Assembly: GCF_954871325.1 (NCBI RefSeq)
Contig: NC_088775.1
Location: 61,977,561 to 62,041,560, forward strand
Direction of reading: 5' to 3'
Length of the DNA stretch: 64,000 nucleotides
DNA from: Gordionus sp. m RMFG-2023
Lineage: Eukaryota; Nematomorpha; Gordioida; Chordodea; Parachordodidae
Of the stretch, positions 12,301 to 27,300 are shown piece after piece. Positions within the stretch are counted from its first letter, which is position 1; each line of letters opens with the position of its first letter. Under the pieces are notes generated by a model. That model did no database searches, was not told where the DNA came from, and saw only the letters and a list, made by a program, of their open reading frames with translations. Position numbers and translations under genes: made by a program.

Positions 12301-15300
12301 TTTAGTGGTGCTCGTGACGAAGATCGGAAGAGTTAGAGTGATTCGGTTTTAAAGGTAAAACAAAATTTTTATTGATATATATTTTATCTGATAAATTTTT
12401 GGCAACGCAGTAGTACTAACACTAAATACGGATTTCATTGGGATTTTTTTTTTGTAATAATATCTGTATATTCTTTTTATATAAACATTTTTATTTAATT
12501 TAAATTAATTGGGCGATAATATTAATTAAAAAATTTATGAGCAAATGGTTTATTTTTTTAGGCATAGTGGGGAGCATAGTTTTGGGGATAAGGTTCTCTT
12601 TTATAAGGATTTGGGTTATAAAATTTTGTATAAGAACTTTAATGAATTGGATTTAGGTAAGCAGGTGATTACTATTGGGATATTGGTAATGATGTATTTA
12701 TTGAGTATTATATTGAAATATTTGATAAAAAGGGGTACTGCGGTACTGGCAGGCATGTATTGCAGTTGGAAGAAGGACACTGCGGTGTCAGATGTTTATA
12801 GAGAAAAAATGGCGGAAAGGTATTTTAATTTAATATCGGATATATATGGGAAGAAAATAGCAGACTTGGAAAGTAATCTAAAAGATGTTTTAGAGGAAAT
12901 CAAGGCTGAAAATGTTGGGGAGAGGTCAGTTAGGATCCTCCTGGAAATAAAAGAAATGAAAGAAGCCATCAATGCGTTGATAAAGGAGAGCAAAAATCCG
13001 GTTAAGAGCCAGGTGGGTGATAGAAATATCAATAAAAAATTTAATTTACGAGGAAAATAAGGAATTGCCAGGAAATAAAAGATTCGTGGAAATGATCATT
13101 TGCCATCGTTGCGGATGGAGAGGACATAAAAGGGATACCTGCGTGGTCCCAGAGCATAGGTTTAAAGATGGATTTCCGTTAAAGAAATCTGAAGTAGGAA
13201 ATGCTAATGTAAAGATGGTTAGTTTAAACGGGGCCAGATTATGTTTTAAATGTAAAAGGCCGAGACATGTAGCTGTGGACTGCATGAAGGTATCTCAGAA
13301 TTTGTGTTGACTATATGATTGCAAGGTGAATCATATAGGAGTCGGGGCTCCGAGAGTTCGGAAAAATTTGTATAATAAAACATTTAATATTGTTAGTCGA
13401 GATAATGGGAATGATAGAATAAAAATAAGAAATCATTCTCGTAATTTCCCTGAGAGGGAGGTTAGTCGATTTAAGTGGGAACAATATCCGAGGAATATTG
13501 TTCGTTATTCTCTTAGAAGAGATGTTAGAAATTTTATTTGGGAAAGATGTCCCACAAATCTTGTTAAAAGAAATGTAATTGTCAGTAATAAGAATTTAAA
13601 TTCCGAGTTGAATTTAGGGAGCAATGTGAATGGCAATTAATTTATATAAAATAAACGCTGATTCTCCGATTAAAACATATGATATTTTAATGACGGAAAG
13701 ATTAGATAGACCATGTTTGTGTCCGAGGGTTAGTTTGAAAATTGACCATAGGAATATAGAGATGCTATTTGACACCGGGGCTAGTATTTCTTTAATGTAG
13801 GAGGAGAATTTTTATAAGTATTGGCCTGGGGGTAAAATTGAAAAAGAGGCTATTTGCGTCAGGCAATTTGATGGGTGGGAAGTCGCTGTGTTGGGAAAGA
13901 CCAAATTGGGAGTTAATCTTAAGGATACTATGTTTTTTCTTGATTTATGGGTAGTAAAGGAAAATGTTGAGACGGTTATGGGTTGGGATAGGATTACCAA
14001 GATTGGTCCTCCTAATAATTATTGGAATTGTGAAATTTCGGAGGAGATGATGGAGAAACCGAGTAAGTTGGATTTTAATGATGAGATAAATGAGAAGCAA
14101 ATTATGGTCGGGGAAAAAGAGGACTGGAGTAAAGTTATTCAAGTTATTCCCGTTTTAGTGAGGCAGTATGGCATCATTTTTGATGAAAAATTAGGTTGTT
14201 TGAATGATTATCAAGTTGATGTTCAACTTAGGGAGGGTTTTTCACCGATCTTTTTAGCTTGTCGGCGAGTTCCTTTCGAATGGAGGAAGGAGATCGATGA
14301 GGAATTAGATAGATGGGTAAAGGACGGCATTATTATTCCTGTGGGATATAGCGAATGGGCAACCCCGTTAGTACCAGTCAGGAAGGCAAATGATAAATTG
14401 AGACTTTGTGCGGATTTCAGGGTCACGGTAAATCGATGGGTAGTGGAGGTAAAATATCCGTTGCCTCGGATTGAAGAGATTTTGGCTCAGTTAAAGGGGG
14501 CTAAATATTTTTCAAAGTTTAATTTTTCTTCAGCGTATTTACAGTTACCATTGAAGGAAAAAATTCGTAAATTATTGACGATAACGACGCCAAAGGGGTT
14601 ATTTGCTTTTTGTAGATTACCGTTTGGGTTGAGTGTATCGGCGCCGATTTTTCAACGGACCATGGCGTCAGTTTTTCAAGGATTGGAAGGAGTATTTTAT
14701 TATATGGATGACGTGTTAATTACCGGCGTGACGCCGGAGCAGCATAATCAACGTTTGGAAGAAGTGTTTAGGAGAATTTGTGAAAAAGGATTGAGAGCTA
14801 GTAAGGAGAAAAGCGTTCTGGGCGTAACGGAGGTAGAGTATTTAGGTCATCGCATAAATGGTATTGAGGTGAAACCCCTTGATAAAAATTTGAAAAATAT
14901 AACAAATATGAAGCAGCCGAATAATAAGATGGAGGTACAGTCGTTCCTGGGAATGGTAAATTATTATCATCGTTTTGTGGAGGATTTCGCCAAGTTGGCG
15001 CACCGTTATATGAATTACTGAAGAAGGGAACTCATTTTGAGTGGAAGAGTGAACAGCAATTAGCTTTCGAAGTTTTAAAGGAAAAGATTGGAAAAGAGCC
15101 AATTTTAGTGTGTTTTAATAACGACTGGGAGATCATTTTGGCGGTGTATGCCTCGAGTAAAGGGGTTGGAGGGGCGTTGTTGCATTTAGTGGAGGGCTTG
15201 GAAAGACATATTATATTTTTCTCGCGTGTTTTTCGTGAAGTGGAGACCAGGTATTCTGTGATTGAACAGGAGGCCCTGGCAATGATTTTCGGTTTGACAA

Positions 15301-18300
15301 AATGCCGTGAATATTTGATTGGTAAAAGATTTGTAATTTTTACTGATCACAAACCGTTAATTCACTTATTTCGAAAAGACAACCGAGAGATGATGATGTT
15401 CCCCGGGTGGAACGGTGGTTGTTGCTGGTGGGCAGTTTTAATGTGGAAATTCGTTATCGTCGTGGCAAAGAAAATTGTTTGCCGGATATTTTATCGCGAT
15501 TAGGGTCGGATGATGGAAAGTGTGAGTTGAAGGAGGACAAGGTCGGGGACATTGAGAAGGCCCTGGTTTGTTCGCTTTCGCATATGCTCAGAGGGAGTCC
15601 TACCAATTGGGAGGATCTTAAGTTGAGGATTAAATTATGTTTAATGCGGAAAAAGCCTTGGGAAGATGATTGTAAAGTTTTTAAAAAGGTGGAAGAGGAA
15701 TTGTCTGTGGTGGATGATTGCCTAATGAGGGGTAATCGAGCCGTAATTCAGTTCAAATTACGGGGTAAAATTTTAAATTTGTTACATGCTGGACATCAAG
15801 TCAAGGAAAGATGAAATCGTGGGCTCGTGAGTATGTTTGGTGGCTGGGTATGGGAAAGGATATTGAAAATATCACAAAGAAATGTGAGCCGGGTAATTCG
15901 TGCACGGCGATGCCCCGAAAGGAAGTGGGTCAGATATGGCCCATGTCGAGGAAACCATGGGAACGTTTACACGTTGATTTTTTCGATTTAGATAAAAGGT
16001 CGTATTTTTTAGTGGTAGATTCGTATTCGAAATGGATAGAGTACGAGGAGGTACATGGGTATACCACGAAAATTGTTGTACGGAAAGTGAAGGCATTAAT
16101 GGCAAGGTTCGGATTACCTGATACAATTGTATCTGGTGGAGGACCTGCCTTTGTTAGCGAAAATTTCAAGCAGTTTTGTAAGGAGTCTAGGATTAAACAC
16201 ATTTTGACCCCGCCCTATCATCCCAGCTCAAATGGTAAAGCTGAGAGGATGGTAGCAATTGTTAAGAATTGGATAAGGAAGGCCGGCAATCACGGGGACA
16301 GAGCGTATTTGGCCCAGTTGTATTACCTCAATTCCAGGAATAAGGAGGGAGTGACACCTACTGAATTGTTTTTGGGCAGGTGGTCTAGGGTTCCCCTAGA
16401 TTTTCTAAGGGCAGAGAGTCACGAGAGGGGAATTCTGGAGGACCGAAAAATTAAATTTGGAGTTGGAGAAAAGGTATGGACTCGTCTGTTTGACGGGAGG
16501 GGCAGGAAATGGGCCATAGGCATTGTTGGGGAGAACAGAGGTTCAAAGTTGAATTTGGTTCAATTGTAAATGGGCGGTACAGTTATGCGCCACAACGATC
16601 ATATACGACCCCGGGAGTAGACCAGAGGTAGCTTAGATGACAATACAAATATGAAAATATATACATAAATAAAATGAAGGTGCATCCCGAAGGATTAGAC
16701 TCGTCGCCGAGCCGATATATAATGTAGTTATGTGATAAATGAAGATTTGGGGTAATGTATTGTACGTGGGAATGGGAGGTTAAAGGGATCAAATAGGAGA
16801 GGGGCTCATCTTAGAGAGGTGATAAAAATGTTTATGTGAAAGCGAGAAATTGAATAAAGAGATTATCCCGGTAATATTACGAGAAATTAAAGTATATGTA
16901 TGTATATGTAATGGTAAGTTAAACTGGTTTAATGTTCCGGGTGTCGGTAATAAAAAAGGAAAAGAGATTGAAATTGTGGTAGTGTAATTATTGTAAAAAG
17001 GAAAAGAGATAGAAAAGTTGTAATTCATTTCGTGAGTATAGTGTAATTATTGTTAAAGGGAAAAGAGATAGAAAAGTTGTAATACATTTTTGTTCATAGC
17101 CTTATAGGATAAATCACGGCTGTTGAACATTAGTATTGGTACTGGGAAGATATTTGTAAAAAAAAGAGAAATTAAAAAGTTTTTTTTGGTTAGCACGTGC
17201 GGCGTGTTTGAGTTATTTGGTACTGGGAAGATATTTGTAAAAAAAATTAAAAAGTTTTTTTGTTTGAGTTATTTTTTTTTTCTTCCCCCCTTTCTCTTGT
17301 TTATAATGTAATGGCCCGTGTATGTTTGGAAGACCTTAAAAGGAAATAGGAATAGATTTAAAATGTGTTTATGTTTCGTAACACAATCATTGATTGTTAT
17401 TTTATTGGTAAATTAGTCAGTGTTGTAAAAGTTGTAAATACATAATCGGTAATTTTTTTTTGCATTAATTAATTTATTTGTTTGTGAATTCATTTTTTTT
17501 AAAGAAAAACATTACCATTATTCATTTAATTTTTGTGTGAAAGTTTTGTTTTAAAAAAAAAACATTAGCATTATTCATTTAATTTTTGTGTGAAAGTTTT
17601 GTTTTAAAAAAAAAACATTAGCATTATTCATTTAATTTTTTTTTGTGTGAAAGTTTTGTTTTAAAAAAAAATGATTACCAACATTTTTCCCAAAACCTCG
17701 AATAAAAAGGGCAATATATATCCCTGAACAATAATCTCCTCATAGTTTCAACGTATAGCATTGGAGCATTATCTAACGGTCTATCCATAAATATTTTCAC
17801 AAATCGGCGTAATGGAGACTACCTCTAGGTTGGTCGACCTTGGGGACTTTTATCTCCAGGTCACGTTAATCAAAAAAAACAATGGCATGATCTTGGGCTC
17901 AAGACCCACTGATAAAAACCAACCACCTGACCCAGGAGTTCGTCGGAAAAGATGTTTCAATTGTCAGGGCGAGGGACACCTACGTCACCAATGTTCCAGA
18001 CCCCTAAGGGGAACCCGGGTACCTTTGGAGACCGTTTCCGACAATGCATGGCAGGGACCAAACGACGGGAAAAGACGAGCGTATCGCGAGTTAGGACCCG
18101 TGGCGACTTCGGTTCCTCAAGGACTCATAGCCAGCATGGGTAGACCTCCGCAGAATGATCAAGACGGTAAAGTATCGATACCTTCCGCAAGGGGATCTGG
18201 CATTTCAGTTGGGAACGATATATTGCATCGAGCGGTGGCTGCGTTGGCCACGCATGTACAACCGTCAGTGGAGTCAGCATTTGGAGAGCCTAGATCGGGC

Positions 18301-21300
18301 ACAGATGATTTTTGAAGAAATGCCATGTCAGCATAGGGATATATTCGGGGAGACTGAAGTAAGTCAATGAACTTTCCCTCGTATTTTTTTTTGTTTGTGT
18401 AATATGTATTAGATTTTTTTTTAAATATATTTTGAATACATTTTTGTTTTCTTGATATATATATAGGTGTGCCGGGCCCATAAAGGGTGGGCATGTCGTA
18501 TCTTCAGGATACTTAGATATAATCATAGTTTATAAATACATATCTTATATTATAACACGTCAATTATAATCACGTGATGTTTTTTTATATATTTTGTTTA
18601 TATAACATAGGAAAAGGATATTAATAAATAATTAAGTTTTGAATAAAAAAATTACGAAAAAGCAGTTTTAATTAATTTTATAGATATGACATTTTGAAGA
18701 TTTTATTTTGTGTGGAAAGTATTAATAAAGAAATCATTCGTGTAATTTTAGTGTGTTTAATTAATTATATATTATAGCATTGATTAAGTTTTTCTCTAGT
18801 TTGTCAGTTATATTTCGTTTCTGCTTTTCGTATAATTTTTTTTTTTGACAGTAGTTTTTTTGGTTTCGAGGATTTCTATTTCTGTCTGGTATTTTTTAAT
18901 ATCATATATATGTACCACGGGAGATAGTTGAACACATAACAGAAGGTAAAAACTTATTTATATTTATAAATTGATCTGATTAAATATTTTTGAGCTTATT
19001 TGGGAATCATAGGCCATTGACTACACCCTAGAACTTTAAAAAGAAGATATGTGGCATTAGCCCTCAAAATGATAATAGGATGCCAGACATACGATGTACT
19101 TGCAAATAAAATTATTGATAATCTATCTTATATTAAAAATATGTATATAAGATTAAATACGCCCTTACCCTCAAGTGCTAGTGTCGAGAGATTATTTAAT
19201 AAGGCAAAACTTATACTTTCTGATCGTCGTTCTAGACTTGGGGATGATAATATTGAAATGATTTTATTATTAAAATGCAACAAATTACCATAAATATTTA
19301 TTTTTATTACATAAATTTTTTTATAATCAAAAGCAACTATATTTTAATATTTATAAATGTTGATTTTTATATATTTACTATACAATAACATTATAAGCAA
19401 AAAATAAAAAATTTGTTTGTAAATTTTTTTTATAAAAAGTAGCTTAAAAAGTAGGTAATAGAGAGCTACTTTTTTTTGACAAATAGCGATAGCGGTAGCG
19501 CGCCACTTTTAAAAGTAGCGTTTAACAACTCTGCAAAAATGAGAAGAAAAAATTTGAGAAAAGATCAAAAAAAAATAGATTAAAAATGACTTAAAGAGAT
19601 TGAAAAGGTTAGAAATGTATGTAAAAGATTATAATATAAGGAGAAAAAATCATAAAAAGTCAAAATATTGTTATGTATAATGGAAAAAAAAGAGTAAAGA
19701 ATAGTTTAAAAAAATGGAGCAGAGAGGTGAAAAAAAATAACCAAAAATTTATAAATTATTTTTAAAAAGACAAAAAAATTATCAAAAAGAGAAAAAATAA
19801 AAATTGAGAAAAGATATAGTAAGAAAAATATAGTAAAAATCGCAAAAAGTTAGAAATAAAATAAGAAGGAATAACAAAAATAAATAAAAATTTGACAAGA
19901 AAAAAATTTAAACGAGTTTCCTTTTTTGAATGGGAATTTTCCTTTATTGATAGACACTTTTCCTTTCCTTTTGGGAATTTTCCTTTTTTGATTTACCCTT
20001 TTCCTTTTTTGATTGAACCTTTTCCTTTTTTGATTGACACTTTTCCTTTTATGATTGACCCTTGTCCTTTTTTGAATGGAAAACCCTGAATTACTATAGT
20101 TTATATGGATATGGATAAGCAGCCATTCAAACATATTTAAAAGCATTCGTTTGGCTACATATTGTTCGTAGAAATCGGGCATTATGCTCCAGGGGCGTTG
20201 CTAGCCTTTACAATCTCAGTGGGCTCAACTAAAAAATTTCTTATGGGGCGCTTCGCTTCCATACGCCCCAATTTGCGGGCCTTCGGCCCGCTTATGCTCG
20301 GCTTTCGGCCGGGTTTTATATTAATATATTATACTTTTTAAATTTTGTTAACTCTGAACAATTATTCTGAATTTCATATTTTGTATATTATGCATACAAA
20401 ATAAACAAGCATAAAAATTATTAAAACAATACAAGACATTTTTAAAAATAATATTTTTTAATATAAAATCTATTTATTACAGTATAAAATATTTTCGATT
20501 GCTGATATAAAAAAAATTTGCGTCTAAAGAATTACAAGTGATAAAATAAATTTATTAATTCATACATATGCCTCAATTGATAATAGTTTTTAAAACCCAC
20601 ATTGCAATAATATAATTCTTAGCATTACATTGACAAAAGGTTAAACTAATATAACTCTCTGTTACCATTTTAGACTATGTTTTATAGAATGGACTAATAA
20701 GAAAAAATTTGTAGGCCTTACCAAATCAATAATTCTTGAAGAAGAGAATATATACGACTAGTCCTAATCATAAAATTATATCTCTTAGATGTTATGGAAG
20801 CTAGATAAGTAATCGAGAAAATTATTGTGAGATATTAAATTTCTTAAAGATTATCTTCCATTTTTAATGATATATACGACTAGACAGTTGATCATTGTTA
20901 CTCATCTATTATGCAATCAAATGCTTTCAGCAATGATCTTAAATTAAATATAAGATGCTGGTTAATTTGCAGTCATAGTCATGACACTCACGATGTAAAC
21001 ACATATGAATGTTTATTATATTAGATAGATTGATAAAATAAAACACTAAAAATCTTTAGAAGAAATAATTATGCAAATATATTGAAGCCATGAGTTATTT
21101 ATATGGTAAGGATGCCATGTTAAAGATAAATCATTTAGTAACTATAAATATAGGACCAGAATGATAATGAAACAATTAAGATGATTTTTTGTCGCACCAC
21201 CTCTAGTTGGTATATTATATCTTAAATAGTAGTTTGAATAATATCAAAAATATACTTGTATTTAAAAATTTAACTCAAAACTGTTTTTCGAAAAAGAAAA

Positions 21301-24300
21301 AAATAGCTTTCCTAAGAGAAGAAAAGATATCAAATTTATTACATCTATTGTAAGATAAATAATAAAATGTTTAATTTTTAAATGATTTAAAACTAAATAG
21401 ATGGCGTTAAATACTTAAATGCAATTGTTACTATATTTATTATCAAAAGCATTTATATAAAATTTATTATAATATTAACTGTAATATATTATATAACTGT
21501 AAAATACGTCTATAAAAGTGGCATTTTATCTAATATTTTATAAACAACTGTATATAAATAGGTGACAAGAAAAATGGGAGAAGAAAATAAAAACAAGCTT
21601 TGGAGCAGAATTTGACGCTGAGTTCGAATCCGTTTTCCAAATGATTATATTTATTTAATTATGGTTATATAATAATTTAAATAATAATAGTCAATTAAGC
21701 TTCAACTGTTAATGCTAAATTAATATTTAGTGAGTGATATTGATATTCTATTTTTAACACAAAATTTGATTGCAAGCTGACATAGTGAAAATATAATTTT
21801 ATGTATTAATCTAATCTAATATTTAAAATAGTACATTTAATAAATATTTAGACAGTCTTATTAATTTTTTAAATAATAAAATTAAATTGATATATTACTT
21901 AATAGAATTATAAAAGAAATCGTTCAGGGGGCAAATCAAAAAAATTTATTTTAAGTTCAACGGGTTAAGATTTCATTTTAAATAAATTTTTTTGCTTTAG
22001 AGGGCTACTCAAATTTTTCAGGGTGCTCGAGCCCCTGCGCGCCCCCTCCCTAACGACGCCACTGTTATGCTCCAATAATCCCAGTAGGCTGGTATGTTAT
22101 TAGCAAGTTTATCGCTAAAAAAATTATTTCAATTTCAAAAATATTGGCAAATTTAAATCTATAAAATAATAATAAATATAAGTACTAAAGAAAAAAATAT
22201 TTATTTTAACGTTTCATACTTTGAACTAGTGAAGGTCACGGTCCGGTCTTTGGTCCGGACTGGACTGATATCCTAGGACCGGACCGGACCACGACCCTTA
22301 AGAAAAAGATCAAACCGTAACATTTTTTTTAACCTAATTTAATTTGTTTTATCATTTTATTAAATATAAGAGTATTATATAAACAATATAAAATTAATTA
22401 TGAATAATATAATAATTAATGTAAATATTTAATTTAAATAAATCTAATGTCTTTGTTTGTAGAACTGCCATGGAAGGAATTAGAAGAGGGATTTAATGGA
22501 GGCGGTAGATCTATTCCATTCTTTAACCAAGAGTCCATACACATCAAAGCTTGTATTGTTTTGTTTGAAAACCTGTTCCTTTTTTTAGTGACAAGATCTC
22601 CTGCTTTCGAAAATATTTGTTCACAAGGGACAGATGTTGCTTGAATTGCTAAAAAATTTCTAGCTGCTAATGAGATGACTGGAAATCTACATAATAAACT
22701 ATATTGACTATTTACAAAATATAAAAGAACTTTTACTATTGGCTTTCCACCATACTAATATGTCATCCTTTAATGAAACAAGAGGTTCATTCAAATAGGT
22801 GTGAAGTTCTGATATATTTTCTTCAATGATTTCTGCCGATATACAATCCCTTTCTGAATTTCTTTTTGGGGATAAAATTCTTTTTAAAAAACTAAATTCA
22901 TTGATTTCCTCCTGGCACAAATGTTTGAAAATTAGGATTTAATAAATAAATATTAAAAATATACCTGAGAATCCGTTATTCCTGTATAATTTTTATTTTC
23001 CTTAAATATTTTGAAAATTTGGTCATATACTCAATCTATTAAGAGTATTAGGCATGTAAACTTGTTTTAATCTCGGATCATGTTGAGACATATGATTCAT
23101 AGGAAAATAATTCTTTGAGATATTTCTGGATTTTAACCAGCATGTTATTAAGAATTTCTTTTCTTGTATTGTTATTATCTTTTTTTAAATTATTTAAAAT
23201 TTCATTATTTATATTCTCCATATATAACATGGAAATCCCAATTGTAGGATATTTGGATCCTGATAAATCAAGTGTGGTTTTATAGAAGGGCCTAAGAAAA
23301 TCTACAGCCACTTTAAGGTCTTCTTTTTCACACTCAGTAAAGAAAACCCCTTTAAATTGTTTGTAATTCAAAAAAAAGTACTTCTTCTATAGCACCCATG
23401 TTCTAAAAATTAAATATTTTTTAAAAATAATTGGATAAAAATGTAAATACCTCATAAATTATATTCATCATTAAATAGGAGCTATTCTATCTAATAGAGA
23501 TATAAGAAGGGATTTTAAATTTTGTAATACCATTATTTTCACATATAATTTAATCAAATATGCTACAATTTGGTCTAAAAGCAAAGTTAAAAATTTTTAA
23601 ACAGCTAATTTTGAGAAAATAAGAAATTCTTTAAAAGATATTTTAAATAAAAATAATTCTTTAATAAGCTTTACAGCAGATATGTGGAGATATTGATTCT
23701 TCTTTTACATTAAAAATATTTTACTTGATATAAATCATATCCCATTTCCTCATACTTCTGAAGAAATATCCTTAGCTATAAAAGAAGTAATTGATGTATA
23801 TCAATTGGAGGAGAATATACTGACCTGTACTACAGATAATGCCAATAACATCCTAAAAAGCATATTTTGCAGAATATTTAAATGGAACGAAAATTTAAAG
23901 GCTTCAGATGCTGTGCCCATATTCTAAACCTAATATCTCAGGAAGGTTTATCATTCATTACAACTATTCTAGAAAAGTTAAGAGGCATAGCCTTTTCTAT
24001 AAATAAATCGCCCAAAATAAATCAAGCATATGTACAAATATGTGAAAATAATGGTATTACAAAATTTAAAATCCCTTCTGATATCTCTATTAGATAGAAT
24101 AGCTCCTATTTAATGATGAATATAATTTATGAGGTATTTACATTTTTATCCAATTATTTTTAAAAAATATTTAATTTTTAGAACATGGGTGCTATAGAAG
24201 AAGTACTTTTTTTTGAATTACAAACAATTTAAAGGGGTTTTCTTTACTGAGTGTGAAAAAGAAGACCTTAAAGAGGCTGTAGATTTTCTTAGGCCCTTCT

Positions 24301-27300
24301 ATAAAACCACACTTGATATCAGGATTCAAATATCCTACAATTGGGATTTCCATGTTATATATGGAGAATATAAATAATGAAATTTTAAATAATTTAAAAA
24401 AAGATAATAACAATACAAGAAAAGAAATTCTTAATAACATGCTGGTTAAAATCCAGAAATATCTCAAAGAATTAATTTTCTATGAATCATATGTCTCAAC
24501 ATGATCCGAGATTAAAACAAGTTTACATGCCTAATACTCTTAATAGATTGAGTATATGACCAAATTTTCAAAATATTTAAGGAAAATAAAAAAAATACAG
24601 GAATAACGGATTCTCAGGTATATTTTTAATATTTATTTATTAAATCCTAATTTTCAAACATTTGTGCCAGGAGGAAATCAATGAATTTAGTTTTTAAAAA
24701 GAATTTTATCCCCAAAAAGAAATTCAGAAAGGGATTGTATATCGGCAGAAATCATTGAAGAAAATATATCAGAACTTCACACCTATTTGAATGAACCTCT
24801 TGTTTCATTAAAGGATGACATATTAGTATGGTGGAAAGCCAATAGTAAAAGTTCTTTTATATTTTGTAAATAGTCAATATAGTTTATTATGTAGATTTCC
24901 AGTCATCTCATTAGCAGCTAGAAATTTTTTAGCAATTCAAGCAACATCTGTCCCTTGTGAACAAATATTTTCGAAAGCAGGAGATCTTGTCACTAAAAAA
25001 AGGAACAGGTTTTCAAACAAAACAATACAAGCTTTGATGTGTTTGGACTCTTGGTTAAAGAATGGAATAGATCTACCGCCTCCATTAAATCTCTTCTAAT
25101 TCCTTCCATGGCAGTTCTACAAACAAAGACATTAGATTTATTTAAATTAAATATTTGTATTAATTATTATATTATTCATAATTAATTTTATATTGTTTAT
25201 ATAATACTCTTATATTTAATAAAATGATAAAACAAATTAAATTAGATTTAAAAAAATATGTTTGTTAAACAAATAAAAAGATCGGTCCAGGACCTTTTTA
25301 TTTAGGACCACGGTCTGATCTTTTTCTTAAGGGCGGTGGTCCGGTCCGAGGGTATCGGTCCGGACCAAAGACCGGACCGTGACCTTCACTAATCATATTT
25401 CCAATATGTGGGAATATATAATAAAGTTACAAGAGGCATATTGTCTTCTGAGGCAAAGGATTCATCAATATAATCTGCTTTCATAAGTTAACGGCATTCT
25501 GTATAGTGGGATTCATTGGAACCCAATAATTTTAAAAATAGGATGCATTATATATAAAAATAACGAGTTATATATATATATATCAACAACGTTGAAATAA
25601 TATATGTACAAAATGTAACAATAACAAATTAAATATTTTTAGAAATATGAATTTTTAAAATATCCGTTTTTAACGAGATTTTTTTAAAAAAAATATTAAA
25701 TAAACATCATCTATTTATTTTATAAAAAAAATCAATGTTTTAAACATGTAAAAATGAAATAAATATATTTTACATGTAGTTTATGAAGGCCTAGCGTGAA
25801 TGAAAGGGTTAAATTAAAAATGTTCAGTTCCTGTTCTTCAGATTTTTATATTTGAAAAGCTCCGTAAGCAGGAATATATTCCAAATAATTTTTTTAAACC
25901 ATGTTCCCGTTCCGTTCACATGTTCTTCTAAAATCTATTTTAATAGATCTAAGTTCTAGTGTATTTTTTATTGGTCATACCAGCGCATAAGCAATCATTT
26001 ATTTTAAATATATTTCAGTTTGAGGTGCGATGTTTTAAATTATATAAGTTAATATGGAATAAATTACAAGGCTAATCCATCTTGTTATATATAATAAACT
26101 GTTTTGAATTAAGATTTCTTATTTAAAATATTGAAAACCCAAAAAAATTATATCTTAAAATTATTTTACATAATAAACCAAAAAGGAATAGCCCTTGCGA
26201 AAGAAGTAAACAATGAAATTGTATGATTTATGTTTTATCCATAGTTCACTTAAGGCCTTTATTTGTATCTAACATCAGCGCATCAATAATTTTCTTAAGG
26301 AAGGGAAAGGGACTTTTGAGCGGTTTCTCCCATAACTCTTATTGGACGGCTTTACGCTCTTTTTTTTAAGGTTTCTCGCAGGTTTACATTTTTTTTAAAT
26401 AATCTTGGTTTTACACTTTTCTTAAATACATTTTTTCTAAAAAATTCTAATTATAGTCATTATTTTAAATTATTAGCTTACAATTTTTTTTAAAATTAAT
26501 GGTTATAATGTCATTTTCATTGTCAAATAGCTACATAATGCCTTAGCCTATCGCTAATCGCGCAAATACTTTGAAATGATACTATGAAAGCATGAAATTA
26601 CCAAGACCCTCATTGCCAAATGGCCACATCATGCCTTTTCCTATATCTAATGTACGCTAATCGCGCAAATACATTGGAAGTCATTTTATAAATTTTTTTT
26701 TATAAATTGATGTTCAAACACACTGGTAGTCATTTTAAATTAGTAAAAAAATTATGTTTTCGAAATTTATCGCTTCAAAGGCATAGGTAACCATTTTATA
26801 TTTACCCAATAAAGAAAACTTAGGAACTTAGATGCTATTGGCATTTTTTTGTTAAGAAACCGGGTGCCTTAAATAAGTATTTGATATTTAATTTTAAAAA
26901 ATAAATTAATTACCAATTCTTCTAAGTGCTGCAAATCGATTGGAGTTGTATTGGAGCTATTTTTCCGTAAAAGTTGATGACCGCTCTCGAAAAAGGTTTC
27001 GTGGCCTTTAATTAAAGATAGCACCTAAAATTGAAATAAGTAAATCTACAACTAAGTGGATAAATGAATAGGACTAAAACATATTGATATTTATTTATAA
27101 ATAAATGTATAGATATTAAATAAATTACCAAATTTATGATTGCAAGTCTTTTTGATTGAGCAAATTTGTTGATCTATATTTTATATTAATTGGTATTTTT
27201 AGAATTTTTAAGGCAATCGACATGGTATTAAGACCCAAATATCTTGAACACAAATTCCTTAGATAGAAAGAAATAGCTTGTCCGGCATTCAATAAATATA

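Larger units (their letters stand above)
12202..18898 (+). mobile_element. Gypsy-1, mag/K02A2.6-like LTR retrotransposon fossil
   Basis: Inserted in hAT-1 (5-bp duplication ATATC beside the LTR segments at 6990 and 18,899). Parts: left LTR remnant 12,202-12,304; primer-binding site from 12,306 (TGGTGCTCGTGAC); gag-like region; protease with DTGA; reverse transcriptase with YMDD; RNase H; integrase; 3' noncoding tandem repeats; an extra GC-rich zinc-knuckle frame; right LTR 18,494-18,898. Most domains are easy to read, so it is fairly young, but it is broken, with about half a dozen breaks in the coding part. Confidence 0.88.

Noticed and set aside
21590-21640. Pol III B-box-like TTCGAATCC, possible tRNA or SINE
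   Set aside because: No A box at the right distance, no cloverleaf, no SINE tail.
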